This document shows positions 16,571-25,271 of a stretch of 64,000 nt of DNA, one piece after another; the stretch's first letter is position 1; each line of letters opens with the position of its first letter. Source of the DNA: JAOUFP01 sp963801505 (GTDB lineage Bacteria > Nitrospirota > Thermodesulfovibrionia > Thermodesulfovibrionales > UBA6898); assembly GCA_963801505.1 (NCBI GenBank), contig CAWDEY010000005.1:62001-126000 (forward strand). The letters are read 5' to 3'. The notes beneath the pieces were generated by a model. That model made no database searches and was not told where the DNA came from. It saw only the letters and a list, made by a program, of their open reading frames with translations. A program made the translations under genes and the position numbers.

Positions 16571-17845
16571 ATGCCCAACTATTATGCACTGAGATATATG
16601 TTTTACGCATTCTCTGTTATATGCTCGACATTTTGTTTTCTTATTTCTGCTGATGCAAAGATATCTATCGATATTACGGCCCCTTCCTCAAAAAAGCTCC
16701 CGATCGCGATCTATGACCTGCAGGGTCCGCTTGGCAAAGAGATTTCCGACATCATCCGTGATGACCTCATCTTTACAGGACTTTTTATGTATATTGATAA
16801 AGTCTCTTATATAGAGGGCCCTGCTCAGGCGTTCAATCCTCAAAACTGGACACCTCTGGGTATCGAGGCGGTTGTAAAAGGGAGTGTCAACAGTTCAGAG
16901 AAAGGCATTTCAGTTACGATCAATCTTTATGATACCCTGGAAGTCAGTCCTGTTCTGAGCAAACAGTACCAGTCGGAAAAAGTCCTCTTGCGTCAGCTGG
17001 CACATAATATTTCCAATGATATCTACAGGGAATTGACCGGCTCGCAGGGTATTTTCAGGACAAGAATCGCCTTTGTTGCTCAAGACGACGGAGAAAAAGG
17101 CCTTTACCTTATGGACTGGGACGGCCAGAGGGTCAAAAAGACGGGCCTGAAAGGCAGTTTGGTGCTGACTCCCCATTGGTCGCCAGATGGGTCAAAACTC
17201 ATCTATTCCTCTATGCAGGGTAGACAATGGGGGCTATATTTGTTAGACTTTTCGAGAATGACTGAAAAAAAAGTCTTTGCCTCCAGGGGCACAAACATGG
17301 CAGGTGATTTTTTTCCACAGGGAGACAGGGTGGTATTTTCATCAAGCAAAGAAGGGACCCCGGATCTGTTTGTCCTGTCCCTCAGTGATTACAAGGTCAA
17401 GAAGCTTACTGCAACACACGGGATTGAGGTCTCACCTGCGGTGTCACCTGACGGCAATTATATAGCATTTGTTTCAGACCGTGGCGGAAGCCCCCAGATT
17501 TATCTTATGCGCAGCGACGGCAGCGATATCCGGAGGGTCACGTTTGAAGGTTCTTACAATACTTCCCCCAGCTGGGCCCCAAAGGGAGACAGGATCGTTT
17601 TTTCCTGCAGACGCGGCAAGAACCAGGTCTGCATAGTGAAGCCCGACGGATCTGAACTGGTGCAGCTTACAGAACAGGGCAATAACGAAGATCCTTCTTT
17701 TTCTCCTGATGGCAGGTATATAACTTTTACCTCGGACAGGGACAGAACAAAAGGTATCTATATTATGAGGGCCAATGGAGAGGCCCAAAAGAGGATAAGC
17801 CCTAAAGGCCTGCGGTCAGCTGGTCCAAGATGGTCGCCAAACTAA
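16571..17845 (+). CDS. tolB: TolB periplasmic beta-propeller
   Basis: A 424-residue periplasmic protein. I chose ATG 16571, preceded by AGGAG at 8-base spacing, rather than an upstream in-frame start inside tolA. It is followed by an export signal (YAFSVICSTFCFLISADA). The N-terminal domain (ISIDITAPSSKKLPIAIYDL, then VVKGSVN) is TolB_N. The C-terminal half is a six-bladed WD40-like propeller with repeated SPDG signatures (HWSPDGSKLIYSS, AVSPDGNYIAFVSDRGG, SFSPDGRYITFTSDRDR, ending RWSPN). TolB interacts with Pal and TolA. The length matches the family and no defects are seen. Confidence 0.93.
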   Translation: MPNYYALRYMFYAFSVICSTFCFLISADAKISIDITAPSSKKLPIAIYDLQGPLGKEISDIIRDDLIFTGLFMYIDKVSYIEGPAQAFNPQNWTPLGIEAVVKGSVNSSEKGISVTINLYDTLEVSPVLSKQYQSEKVLLRQLAHNISNDIYRELTGSQGIFRTRIAFVAQDDGEKGLYLMDWDGQRVKKTGLKGSLVLTPHWSPDGSKLIYSSMQGRQWGLYLLDFSRMTEKKVFASRGTNMAGDFFPQGDRVVFSSSKEGTPDLFVLSLSDYKVKKLTATHGIEVSPAVSPDGNYIAFVSDRGGSPQIYLMRSDGSDIRRVTFEGSYNTSPSWAPKGDRIVFSCRRGKNQVCIVKPDGSELVQLTEQGNNEDPSFSPDGRYITFTSDRDRTKGIYIMRANGEAQKRISPKGLRSAGPRWSPN

Positions 17846-17863
17846 ATTCCCAAGGAGGAAAGC

Positions 17864-18475
17864 ATGAAAAAAAGTTCAGCAGAGGCAGCAAGAAGAAACG
17901 GGGTTTTTGGATTATCAGTAGCGGTTATGTTTACGTTATTTATTCTTTTCACCGGTTGTCAGAAAAAAGTTACAACCAGACCTGAAGAGACCACTCCTCC
18001 GCCTGTTACACAACAGACTGAACCGGTCCAGCAGTCCAAAACGCCTGATGAAATGGCTGCAAAAAAGGGTGAGTCTGAGTCTGTCATGTCCAGTGATATA
18101 AAGCAGCCACATGAAGACGGCAAAGAAGGCATGTTTGCAGACATCATGTTTGACTATGACAAATACGATGTAAAGGAAAGCTATAAGTCTGAATTGCAGG
18201 CTGTTGCTGCATGGATGACGAAGAACAGTTCGGCCACTGTTTCAGTTGAAGGCAATTGCGATGAGCGCGGGACAAATGAATACAACCTCGCTCTGGGGGA
18301 CCGCAGGGCAAAAGCAGTTAAAGACTATCTCGTTTCCATGGGAGTCTTGTCATCCCGCATTGAAACAATAAGTTACGGAGAGGAGAAGCCGGTATGCACT
18401 GAGCAGAGTGAAGAGTGCTGGGCAAAAAACAGAAGGGCGCATTTAGTTATTTTAACAAAGGCGGGCAGGCAGTGA
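17864..18475 (+). CDS. pal: Peptidoglycan-associated lipoprotein Pal
   Basis: A 203-residue outer-membrane lipoprotein. The signal peptide ends in the lipobox LFTGC. A proline/threonine/glutamine-rich linker follows, then an OmpA-like peptidoglycan-binding domain: ADIMFDYDKYDVKESYKSEL followed by VSVEGNCDERGTNEYNLALG and DRRAKAVKDYLVSMGV. The NxxLGxxRAxxVxxYL pattern is the mDAP-binding signature. Pal anchors the outer membrane to the wall and is recruited to the septum by Tol. A GGAGG ribosome-binding site lies 18 bases after tolB. Confidence 0.93.
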   Translation: MKKSSAEAARRNGVFGLSVAVMFTLFILFTGCQKKVTTRPEETTPPPVTQQTEPVQQSKTPDEMAAKKGESESVMSSDIKQPHEDGKEGMFADIMFDYDKYDVKESYKSELQAVAAWMTKNSSATVSVEGNCDERGTNEYNLALGDRRAKAVKDYLVSMGVLSSRIETISYGEEKPVCTEQSEECWAKNRRAHLVILTKAGRQ

Positions 18476-19380
18476 AGAAGCTTTTACCAATAATACTGCT
18501 TTTTATGTTGTCTGCATGTGTTTCAGAGACTGATTTTTATCGTCTCAGAACGGATGTAGATGAACTCAAAAAAGAATCTGCTACGACCAAGACCGAGGTC
18601 AATAATTTAAGGGAAAGGTCTGCGGGAGCGGTTAATGAGGATTCTTTTAAAGCGGTAAGGGAAAGTCAGGCTGAAGTGACTTCCAGGCTCGGTGATTTCT
18701 CAGGCAGTCTCAATGAACTACGCGGCAGGTTTGAGGAAAACAGGTACTTTGTGGAAAAAACATTGAAAGAGCATACTGCAGAAAGTGATCTTCTGCGGGC
18801 CCAGATCAGCAGTCTGGAAAGTAATATGAAGATGTTGAACGACAGGATATCTGCTATTGAAAGTGCCGCAAAACCTAAGGAGGGAGATAGTGGACAGCAG
18901 GGGCCTTTGATCCAGAGTGACGGGGCCGGTCCAAAGGCCGAACCCGCAACCCCTGATGCGTCTCAGAAAAAGACGGACATACAGGAAGAAAGGACAAAGG
19001 CTTACGACACGGCCTTACAGGCGTTCAGGGACAAAAAATATAAGGAAGCAAGAGAAAAGTTCGAGGCTTATATCAAGGATTATCCTACGACCGATCTGAC
19101 TGATAATGCACAGTTCTGGATTGGTGAGACTTACTATGCCGAGAAAAACTATGAAGACGCCATTCTTGCCTTTGAAGTCCTGCTAAAAAAGTACCCTGAC
19201 AGCAAAAAGGCAAGCAGCGCATTGTTGAAGCAGTCGTACGCCTTTATTGAAATAGGCGATGCAAAAACAGGCAAAATAATATTGAAAAAACTGGTTGAGA
19301 AGTATCCTGATTCAAAAGATGCAGAGCTTGCCAGGAAGAAAATTGCTGAGATGGAAAAAAAGAACCGTAAGAAAAAATGA
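18472..19380 (+). CDS. cpoB: CpoB/YbgF-like Tol-Pal system protein
   Basis: About 302 residues starting from the GTG at 18472, which overlaps the pal stop (GTGA). It gives a clean lipoprotein signal (VKKLLPIILLFMLSAC) with lipobox LSAC. Residues about 30-140 are a predicted coiled coil (LRTDVDELKKESATTKTEVN; LRAQISSLESNMKMLNDRI) and the C-terminal 120 residues form three TPRs (TKAYDTALQAFRDKKYKEAR, AQFWIGETYYAEKNYEDAIL). CpoB coordinates Tol-Pal with peptidoglycan synthesis. Unlike E. coli CpoB this copy appears lipidated. Its stop overlaps the moaA start, so the molybdopterin genes are translationally linked to the envelope operon. Confidence 0.88.
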   Translation: MKKLLPIILLFMLSACVSETDFYRLRTDVDELKKESATTKTEVNNLRERSAGAVNEDSFKAVRESQAEVTSRLGDFSGSLNELRGRFEENRYFVEKTLKEHTAESDLLRAQISSLESNMKMLNDRISAIESAAKPKEGDSGQQGPLIQSDGAGPKAEPATPDASQKKTDIQEERTKAYDTALQAFRDKKYKEAREKFEAYIKDYPTTDLTDNAQFWIGETYYAEKNYEDAILAFEVLLKKYPDSKKASSALLKQSYAFIEIGDAKTGKIILKKLVEKYPDSKDAELARKKIAEMEKKNRKKK

Positions 19381-20432
19381 ACGAACTCAGAGACAGATTT
19401 TTCAGGGCTATTGATTATCTAAGGATCTCCATAACAGACAGATGTAATCTTAGATGTCTCTATTGCATGCCTTCTGAAGGCGTCTGTCCGACAACTCATA
19501 AGGACATTCTCAGATATGAAGAAATTACAAGGATCGCAAGAATTGCTGTCCGGCTAGGGGTCAGGAAAATCAGGCTGACCGGGGGTGAACCGCTTACCAG
19601 GCGGAATATTGCTTTCCTTGTTTCTTCGTTGAAGAATATTGAAGGTGTAGAAGACCTCAGCTTGACAACAAACGGTATCTTTCTTGAAAAATATGCACGC
19701 AAGATCGCTGATGCCGGGCTTGACAGGGTAAATGTTAGCCTGGATTCTCTCAATGCAAAACGATATAGTCAGCTTACGCGTGGGGGTGATCTTGGGTCTG
19801 TTTTTAAGGGACTTGAGGCGGCCGGACAAGCAGGCCTTAAACCGATAAAAATCAACATGGTCCCCATCAGGGGTATCAATGATGATGAGATAGCGAGCTT
19901 CGCAAGGCTGACTATTGATACTGAATATCAGGTCAGATTTATAGAATGCATGCCTTCTGCTAATATTGATTTCTGGAGCCCTGATAAGTATATGACAACA
20001 GATGAGATAAAAACTATTATAGGCCCCTTGGGGGCGTTGATGCCTGTGCGCATCAGAAAAAACGGCCCTTCTAAATATTTCAGGTTCAAAGGCTCAAAAG
20101 GGGTGATCGGGTTCATCAGTGCCCTTACGCACCATTTCTGTAATGACTGTAACCGCTTGAGGCTTACCGCAGACGGGAAATTAAGGCCCTGCCTGTTTTC
20201 TGAGACAGAGATTGATCTGAAATCTGCGATCAGACGCGGAGCTTCTGATGACGAAGTAGAACGATTGCTCAGATTGTCGATTGCGTTAAAGCCGGAGGGA
20301 CATAAGCTCTGCAGCCGTCAATATGTTTCTGCTATGGAAGTTGCAGAACAAACGGCAAAAGAGAATGCGGATGTGCAGTCACTGATCAATCATGGCATGA
20401 AAAAGCGGCCGATGTCGAAGATTGGCGGATGA
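19377..20432 (+). CDS. moaA: MoaA, GTP 3',8-cyclase
   Basis: A 351-residue radical-SAM enzyme catalysing the first step of molybdenum-cofactor biosynthesis (GTP to 3',8-cyclo-GTP) with MoaC. It has an N-terminal [4Fe-4S] motif CNLRCLYCMP at residues about 22-31, KIRLTGGEPLTRRN, and a second C-terminal cluster motif HHFCNDCNRLRLTADGKLRPC. A C-terminal GG is present (MSKIGG), which is important in MoaA. The ATG overlaps the cpoB stop (ATGA) and the stop overlaps moaC. It is intact. Confidence 0.93.
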   Translation: MNELRDRFFRAIDYLRISITDRCNLRCLYCMPSEGVCPTTHKDILRYEEITRIARIAVRLGVRKIRLTGGEPLTRRNIAFLVSSLKNIEGVEDLSLTTNGIFLEKYARKIADAGLDRVNVSLDSLNAKRYSQLTRGGDLGSVFKGLEAAGQAGLKPIKINMVPIRGINDDEIASFARLTIDTEYQVRFIECMPSANIDFWSPDKYMTTDEIKTIIGPLGALMPVRIRKNGPSKYFRFKGSKGVIGFISALTHHFCNDCNRLRLTADGKLRPCLFSETEIDLKSAIRRGASDDEVERLLRLSIALKPEGHKLCSRQYVSAMEVAEQTAKENADVQSLINHGMKKRPMSKIGG

Positions 20433-20902
20433 CCAGGTTCACACACTTTGATAGGCGTGGTAAAGCCCGGATGGTGGATGTCTCGGATAAGCCTGTTACT
20501 GTTAGGGAGGCCGTTGCAAGGGGTGTTGTATCGATGAAAGATACCACTTTGCAGATGATTGATAACAGCACTATATCCAAAGGGGATGTGCTCGGTGTGG
20601 CCAGGGTGGCGGGCATCATGGCGGCAAAAAAAACTTCCGGGTTGGTCCCCATGTGCCATCCTTTGAATATCGCTTCTGTCACTATTGATTTTGATGTTGA
20701 CAGAGAGAACAGCAAAATACTTATCGAATCCAGAGTGAAGACCACGGGGCAGACAGGAGTCGAGATGGAGGCCCTTACAGCTGTTTCAGTAGCAGCCCTT
20801 ACGATTTATGACATGTGTAAATCAGCTGACAGGGGTATGATTATTTCAGACATTATGCTGGTGGAAAAGAGGGGCGGAAAAAGTGGTATATTCAAGCGGT
20901 GA
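20429..20902 (+). CDS. moaC: MoaC, cyclic pyranopterin monophosphate synthase
   Basis: A 157-residue hexameric enzyme that rearranges 3',8-cyclo-GTP into cPMP. It shows the HFDRRGKARMVDVSDKPVT start, GLVPMCHPLNI with the catalytic histidine and cysteine region, and TGVEMEALTAVSVAALTIYD followed by MCKSADRG with the conserved lysine. The start overlaps the moaA stop. Its stop overlaps the convergent DUF4388-DnaJ gene by 11 bases. No other mo genes are visible here, so the rest of the pathway lies elsewhere. Confidence 0.95.
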   Translation: MTRFTHFDRRGKARMVDVSDKPVTVREAVARGVVSMKDTTLQMIDNSTISKGDVLGVARVAGIMAAKKTSGLVPMCHPLNIASVTIDFDVDRENSKILIESRVKTTGQTGVEMEALTAVSVAALTIYDMCKSADRGMIISDIMLVEKRGGKSGIFKR

Positions 20903-22355
20903 TAGTCAGGTCCAGCCCTTTTTGGGCCTTATCATGCTGAGGGTCTATCTTTAAGGCCTTCTGAAAACAGCTTTTTGCTTTTTGCTTCAATCCTGCCTTA
21001 ATATAGATCAGTCCGAGGTTTGCATGGAGATCAGCGTTGAAAGGTTCCAGCTTTATAGCCTTGAGAAGTGCCTCTTCAGCCTCTTTTATCCTGCCTGGGA
21101 TTTTGGAGTAAGTTAGGGACAGATAGCTCAGGCAACTCGTGTTGCCGGGTTTTAATTTTATGGATGATGTGAAATTATCTATAGCGCCCTGGAAGTTTCC
21201 CTTCTTAAGTTCTTTGACCCCATTTTTAAAAAGGTCTTCCGCCTCATCGCTTTCCGGGCTCCCCTTCTGTTTCATAGGAGAGACAAGAGACTTGTAATAT
21301 TCCGTCTTGAGTTTGCCATCTTTTAATATATTGTAGGCTGTTGTAAGGGCATCCGAAATCCTGGTCAGCTTCATCTTGGTATCCGGGGCGGAAGAGATGA
21401 GGTGTCTGTCAGGATGATATTCCTTTGCAAGGGAGTAATATCTTTTCTTTATAGTTTCACTGGTTGCACTATTGTCAACCTCGAGTAGTTCATAAAAACT
21501 CAGGCTTTCAAGCCTGGAGTATAGTGAGTTGATCTTTGTGATCTGAGACTCTTCTTCAGCAATAGGCTCCAGAATTGCATCCAATTTTACCCCTTTGGCT
21601 TTCCCCCCTATGGTTGTTGAGGCTTTTAAGGCTTCTTTCTGTACAGCAGCCTGCTCTATCATTCCTATAGACCAAAGGACATAGAGAATCCTTAATGCCT
21701 CGAAGGACCCCATCCATGAATTATCAATTATCTCTTTAATAGTTTTCTCCCCGTCTATAAGCGACAGGATTTTTTTGTCCTGCGGGCTCAGCTCAATATC
21801 CTGGAAAAGACTGAGAGGATCTTCACTGAGCTTCAGGACAGAATCAGTATCCGGCATCTCACTACGGATTCTCGTCCAGTTGGTAATCTTGTTTATTCCA
21901 GCGTATATCAGGTTCCCCATGCTCATTTTTAGCGAAATGACTTCCTGGGCAGGGATGTCCCCCTCTCTGAATTCGTATTGTGCATCTTCCAGTATAAATA
22001 GCCCTTGAATAATTTCATGCACCTGGTACTTGAGACCCCAAAACAGTTCTTTTGGGGTAAGATATCCGAGCTCAACTAAAATGGCCCCCTGTTTTTTCCC
22101 TGTAGCTTTTAGTATTTCCACAGATTCGTCATATTGCTCTATAGTTATTTTCCCTGCTTTCAGGAGCATTTCACCTAATCTGTCGTCCTCATACGTGGAA
22201 GACGCGAAAATAACATCGCCCATTTTAAGGTATATTTTTTTTATGGCAGATGGAGTAGAAACAGTAAGCGTGCCTGTTTTTATGCTTCTGTTGAGATGTA
22301 CGAGCATTCTTACAAGACTTGTGTCTTTAATACTACCTTGCAGAGGAATTTTCAT
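20892..22355 (-). CDS. DUF4388-DnaJ-TPR multidomain protein
   Basis: A 487-residue cytoplasmic protein. Residues 1-95 are a DUF4388 domain (LQGSIKDTSLVRMLVHLNRS then IKTGTLTVSTPSAIKKIYLK, DVIFASSTYEDDRLGEML). A second related segment with winged-helix character follows (LSPQDKKILSLIDGEKTIKE). A J domain is near residue 290 (FYELLEVDNSATSETIKKRY, then YSLAKEYHPDRH with the HPD motif). The C-terminus has three TPRs (AEDLFKNGVKELKKGNFQGA, PGNTSCLSYLSLTYSKI, ADLHANLGLIYIKAG). DUF4388 proteins occur in gliding, surface-sensing and signalling contexts of Deltaproteobacteria-like bacteria. The function is unknown. The J domain suggests recruitment of a DnaK partner. Confidence 0.8.
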   Translation of the reverse strand: MKIPLQGSIKDTSLVRMLVHLNRSIKTGTLTVSTPSAIKKIYLKMGDVIFASSTYEDDRLGEMLLKAGKITIEQYDESVEILKATGKKQGAILVELGYLTPKELFWGLKYQVHEIIQGLFILEDAQYEFREGDIPAQEVISLKMSMGNLIYAGINKITNWTRIRSEMPDTDSVLKLSEDPLSLFQDIELSPQDKKILSLIDGEKTIKEIIDNSWMGSFEALRILYVLWSIGMIEQAAVQKEALKASTTIGGKAKGVKLDAILEPIAEEESQITKINSLYSRLESLSFYELLEVDNSATSETIKKRYYSLAKEYHPDRHLISSAPDTKMKLTRISDALTTAYNILKDGKLKTEYYKSLVSPMKQKGSPESDEAEDLFKNGVKELKKGNFQGAIDNFTSSIKLKPGNTSCLSYLSLTYSKIPGRIKEAEEALLKAIKLEPFNADLHANLGLIYIKAGLKQKAKSCFQKALKIDPQHDKAQKGLDLTITA

Positions 22356-22593
22356 TGCCGGCGTCTCCTGTTTTTTTAGCTGAAGAAAGGTTTGCTTTCA
22401 GATTTTCTCTCTCAGTCTTGAAAAGCTGCAACTGTACCGAAAGGTCCTTTAATTCATCGTTACGGTTTTCTATTTTATCCTGTAACAGGTAAATATAATA
22501 TCCTTCAGCAAGGACGGCAGCAGCCAATAAAAAAATAAGCAGCAGCCCGACACTCCTGACTTTAAAGAACCCCCTGATAGCGGTTTTTGCCAA
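22333..22593 (-). CDS. Small membrane-anchored coiled-coil protein
   Basis: An 86-residue protein with one transmembrane helix (VGLLLIFLLAAAVLAEGYYI, about residues 15-34) followed by a predicted coiled coil (LQDKIENRNDELKDLSVQLQ onward to about 70) and a short polar tail. The topology would put the coiled coil outside the cytoplasm if the N-terminus is inside, as the basic N-terminal KVR residues suggest. No family recognised. It overlaps the DUF4388 gene by 23 bases and lies six bases after the AMMECR1 gene, so the three are probably one transcript. Confidence 0.65.
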   Translation of the reverse strand: MAKTAIRGFFKVRSVGLLLIFLLAAAVLAEGYYIYLLQDKIENRNDELKDLSVQLQLFKTERENLKANLSSAKKTGDAGNENSSAR

Positions 22594-22599
22594 GACAAA

Positions 22600-23106
22600 T
22601 TACCTGTACCTGGAAACCCTAAAGCGGAAAATTTCCACTTTTTCCTCAGGCTTGATCCAGGCCTTCATTTTGGCTATACGCAACTGCTCTTCAACCGAGT
22701 CTACGCCCTCGAGATCAGGGAGCAAAAGACCTTTCTGCGATCCATGAACAACAATTACACCGTATTTTTTTGGGTCAAGCTCGCTGATATCAGAAACTTT
22801 TTCAGGCGGAGAGAGCACATCCACAGAATATTCCAGTTCATCCAGTTCATCCCCGGTGACAGGCTCAAAGCGCGGGTCCTGTGTTGCGGCGGATATGGAA
22901 TTTTTAATTATTTCATGCGCGACATTTTCAGTACAAGGCATGAACGTCCCTATGCATCCACGCAGGTTTCCCCTTTTTTTGAGAGATACAAATACCCCTG
23001 CCTTTGCTGCCATTTCAGGGGTGAGTTCCTTTGGCGTGGGTAGTTCTTTTCTGGTTCTGACAAAGGCCTCAACATTTTTTTTTGCAAGGGCGACAAGTTC
23101 GTGCAT
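22600..23106 (-). CDS. AMMECR1-domain protein (AmmeMemoRadiSam protein A)
   Basis: A 168-residue single-domain AMMECR1 protein. Diagnostic segments are AGVFVSLKKRGNLRGCIGTF (with the invariant LRGCIG hexapeptide), NSISAATQDPRFEPVTGDEL, YSVDVLSPPEKVSDISELDP and GSQKGLLLPDLEGVDSVEEQ. In bacteria this domain often occurs beside a Memo-like and a radical-SAM protein in the AmmeMemoRadiSam system. Neither partner is visible here, so it acts alone or with distant genes. The reaction is unknown. Its ATG directly follows the polyprenyl synthase stop codon, indicating an operon. Confidence 0.88.
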   Translation of the reverse strand: MHELVALAKKNVEAFVRTRKELPTPKELTPEMAAKAGVFVSLKKRGNLRGCIGTFMPCTENVAHEIIKNSISAATQDPRFEPVTGDELDELEYSVDVLSPPEKVSDISELDPKKYGVIVVHGSQKGLLLPDLEGVDSVEEQLRIAKMKAWIKPEEKVEIFRFRVSRYR

Positions 23107-24075
23107 TTAATTTTCTCTGTGAAGCGAATAATCCGCAATTGAAAGCAAGGCATCCTTAGCCTGGCTGTCAGGGAAAACAGTGAGTCTGGATTTTGCTTCA
23201 TCTGCCAGGGCTTGGGCCTTTTTCAATGACAGTTCAATAGAATGGTGCTTCTTCAGGAGCATCATGATCCTGGAGAGTCCTTCCTCTGAAAAATCCGTGA
23301 TGATCTTCTTTATTTCATCCTGTTCATTTTCTTTTGCAGCGGTCAAAAGATGAAGCAAAGGCAGAGTTATCTTGCCTTCTTCCAGGTCTTTGCAGAGTTT
23401 TTTGCCAAGCTCATTTTCATCTGCCATATAATCCAATATATCATCAGCCATCTGAAATACCATGCCTGTTTTCATGCCGAAATCTGCAAGCGCTGCTTCC
23501 TGCTCTTCCGGTAACTTCGCTAAAACAGCTCCTAATCTGCAGGCAGCAGAAATAAGGGCCCCTGTCTTCGCAGATATAATTTCGAGATATTCCTGTTCAG
23601 TTATGTCAGGATTCCCTGTCCGGTTGAGCTGCAACAGTTCACCCTCAGTCATCCTGGTAGTGGCACCGGAGAGGATTTCCATAATCTTCTGGTCCTTTTG
23701 CATAACAGCCGTTTTTAAGGCATTGGAATATAAAAAATCACCGACCAGCACAACTATCTGATTACCCCAGAGGGAATTTGCCGTAGGATTGCCCCTCCTT
23801 ACATCTGCCATATCCACGACATCATCATGAAGCAGCGAGGCGGTGTGTATAGACTCTATAATTCCTGCAATATCAATATGCGAGTTGCCCCTGTAGCCTG
23901 CCAGATCAGCGCTTATCAGATGAAAAAGAGGCCTCATCCTTTTCCCGCCGCTTGATATAATATAGTTGCCTATCAACGGGATGAAAGGGATTTTATTTCT
24001 GAAAAGTTCTTTCATGTTGAGCTCTACGCGCTGGAGCTTTTCTTCGTAAAGGTTGAAAATTTCCTGTAAATTCAT
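23107..24075 (-). CDS. Polyprenyl diphosphate synthase
   Basis: A trans-prenyltransferase of about 322 residues that elongates isoprenoid diphosphates, most likely for the quinone side chain. Both aspartate-rich motifs are present: HDDVVDMADVRRG (first, near residue 82) and QMADDILDYMAD (second, near 210). GGKRMRPLFHL and KTGALISAACRLGA are also family hallmarks. I chose the ATG at 24075 (MNLQEIFNLYEE), because family members begin at this helix. A GTG at 24120 in frame is the alternative, and neither has a strong ribosome-binding site. Chain length cannot be deduced reliably. It lies in the mtnA-AMMECR1 operon. Confidence 0.88.
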   Translation of the reverse strand: MNLQEIFNLYEEKLQRVELNMKELFRNKIPFIPLIGNYIISSGGKRMRPLFHLISADLAGYRGNSHIDIAGIIESIHTASLLHDDVVDMADVRRGNPTANSLWGNQIVVLVGDFLYSNALKTAVMQKDQKIMEILSGATTRMTEGELLQLNRTGNPDITEQEYLEIISAKTGALISAACRLGAVLAKLPEEQEAALADFGMKTGMVFQMADDILDYMADENELGKKLCKDLEEGKITLPLLHLLTAAKENEQDEIKKIITDFSEEGLSRIMMLLKKHHSIELSLKKAQALADEAKSRLTVFPDSQAKDALLSIADYSLHREN

Positions 24076-24124
24076 TTTTTGATGATAGGGCAGAGCATAT
24101 TTTGATGTCAAGCTAAACACTCTT

Positions 24125-25195
24125 TCATTCTGTTGCCTTTATTCTCAGTTTTTCTATGTCAGCACCTGGAACCGCGAGTTCTTTAAGGTCACGCGGCCTG
24201 AAGGCGCCTTTTTCAGTTATGATCGCAGAGACATATTTTGCAGGGGTCACATCGAAGGCCAGATTTCTTACCTTCACACCTGCGGGAGCTATTCTGCATT
24301 TACCGAACACATTTGTTACTTCTTCCGGGTCCCTTTCCTCGATCGGGATAAGATCTCCTGAAGGGATCGAAAAATCAATGCTACTTAAAGGAGCAGCAAC
24401 ATAGAACGGGATTTTGTGCTCTTTACATAGCACGGCCACGGTGTAAGTCCCGATCTTGTTTGCTACATCGCCGTTGAGCACGGTCCTGTCTGTGCCTACA
24501 AACGCAAGATCTATTTCGCCCTTTTTCATCAATGCCCCTGCAGAATTGTCAGTTATGAGGGTGACGTCTATGCCGTCTTCCATAAGTTCCCAGGCAGTCA
24601 GGCGTGCGCCCTGCAGCACCGGTCTTGTCTCATCAGCAAAGACCCTGAATTTTTTCCCCTGTTCTTTTGCCACGCGCATTGGCGCTGTTGCCGTCCCGTA
24701 GCCGCCTGTTGCGAGCGAGCCGGCATTGCAATGAGTGAGGATGGTGTCGCCGTCCCGGATGAATTGAGCGCCCCACTTCCCTATGGCCCTGTTTATTTGG
24801 ATGTCCTCCTCAAGCACCTTTTTTGCCTCATTTATTAACAGTTCTTTGAGGTCCTGTATGTCAACATCCTTATGTTCCGAAATAAAAGTCCTGAATCTGT
24901 CAACCGCCCATTTTATATTGACCGCAGTTGGCCGTGTCTTTAGCAGGGTATCCATAGCAGGCCCAAGTTTTTTTGAGAAGTCTTCAATATTGTGGGCCTC
25001 TATATCCTGGGCAGCCAGTGCTATGCCCATGGAGGCCGCTATCCCGATCGCCGGAGCGCCCCTTATCCAGAGTTTTTTTATGCCTTCCGCCACAGTAAGA
25101 TAATTATCGCACTCTATGTTGACAACTTCAACAGGCAGTTTTGACTGGTCAAGCATGACCACCTTGCCGTCAACCCAATCAATTGTTTTTACCAT
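24125..25195 (-). CDS. mtnA: S-methyl-5-thioribose-1-phosphate isomerase MtnA
   Basis: A 356-residue aIF2B/MtnA-family isomerase of the methionine-salvage pathway, converting MTR-1-P to MTRu-1-P. Signatures are RGAPAIGIAASMGIALAA near residue 45, ILTHCNAGSLATGGYGTA with the catalytic cysteine, and AFVGTDRTVLNGDVANKIGT with the catalytic aspartate. The C-terminal SSIDFSIPSGDLIPIEERDP then EEV segment is typical. Some bacterial members act on other sugar phosphates or in dihydroxyacetone-phosphate shunts, and no other mtn gene is in the window. The gene is intact and heads the run of minus-strand genes down to the DUF4388 protein. Confidence 0.9.
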   Translation of the reverse strand: MVKTIDWVDGKVVMLDQSKLPVEVVNIECDNYLTVAEGIKKLWIRGAPAIGIAASMGIALAAQDIEAHNIEDFSKKLGPAMDTLLKTRPTAVNIKWAVDRFRTFISEHKDVDIQDLKELLINEAKKVLEEDIQINRAIGKWGAQFIRDGDTILTHCNAGSLATGGYGTATAPMRVAKEQGKKFRVFADETRPVLQGARLTAWELMEDGIDVTLITDNSAGALMKKGEIDLAFVGTDRTVLNGDVANKIGTYTVAVLCKEHKIPFYVAAPLSSIDFSIPSGDLIPIEERDPEEVTNVFGKCRIAPAGVKVRNLAFDVTPAKYVSAIITEKGAFRPRDLKELAVPGADIEKLRIKATE

Positions 25196-25271
25196 ATACC
25201 TCTCCGGAAATATTTCGAGTATTATAAACTAAATGCGGACATTATACATTAAAGAATGACCGCTGGAATCC

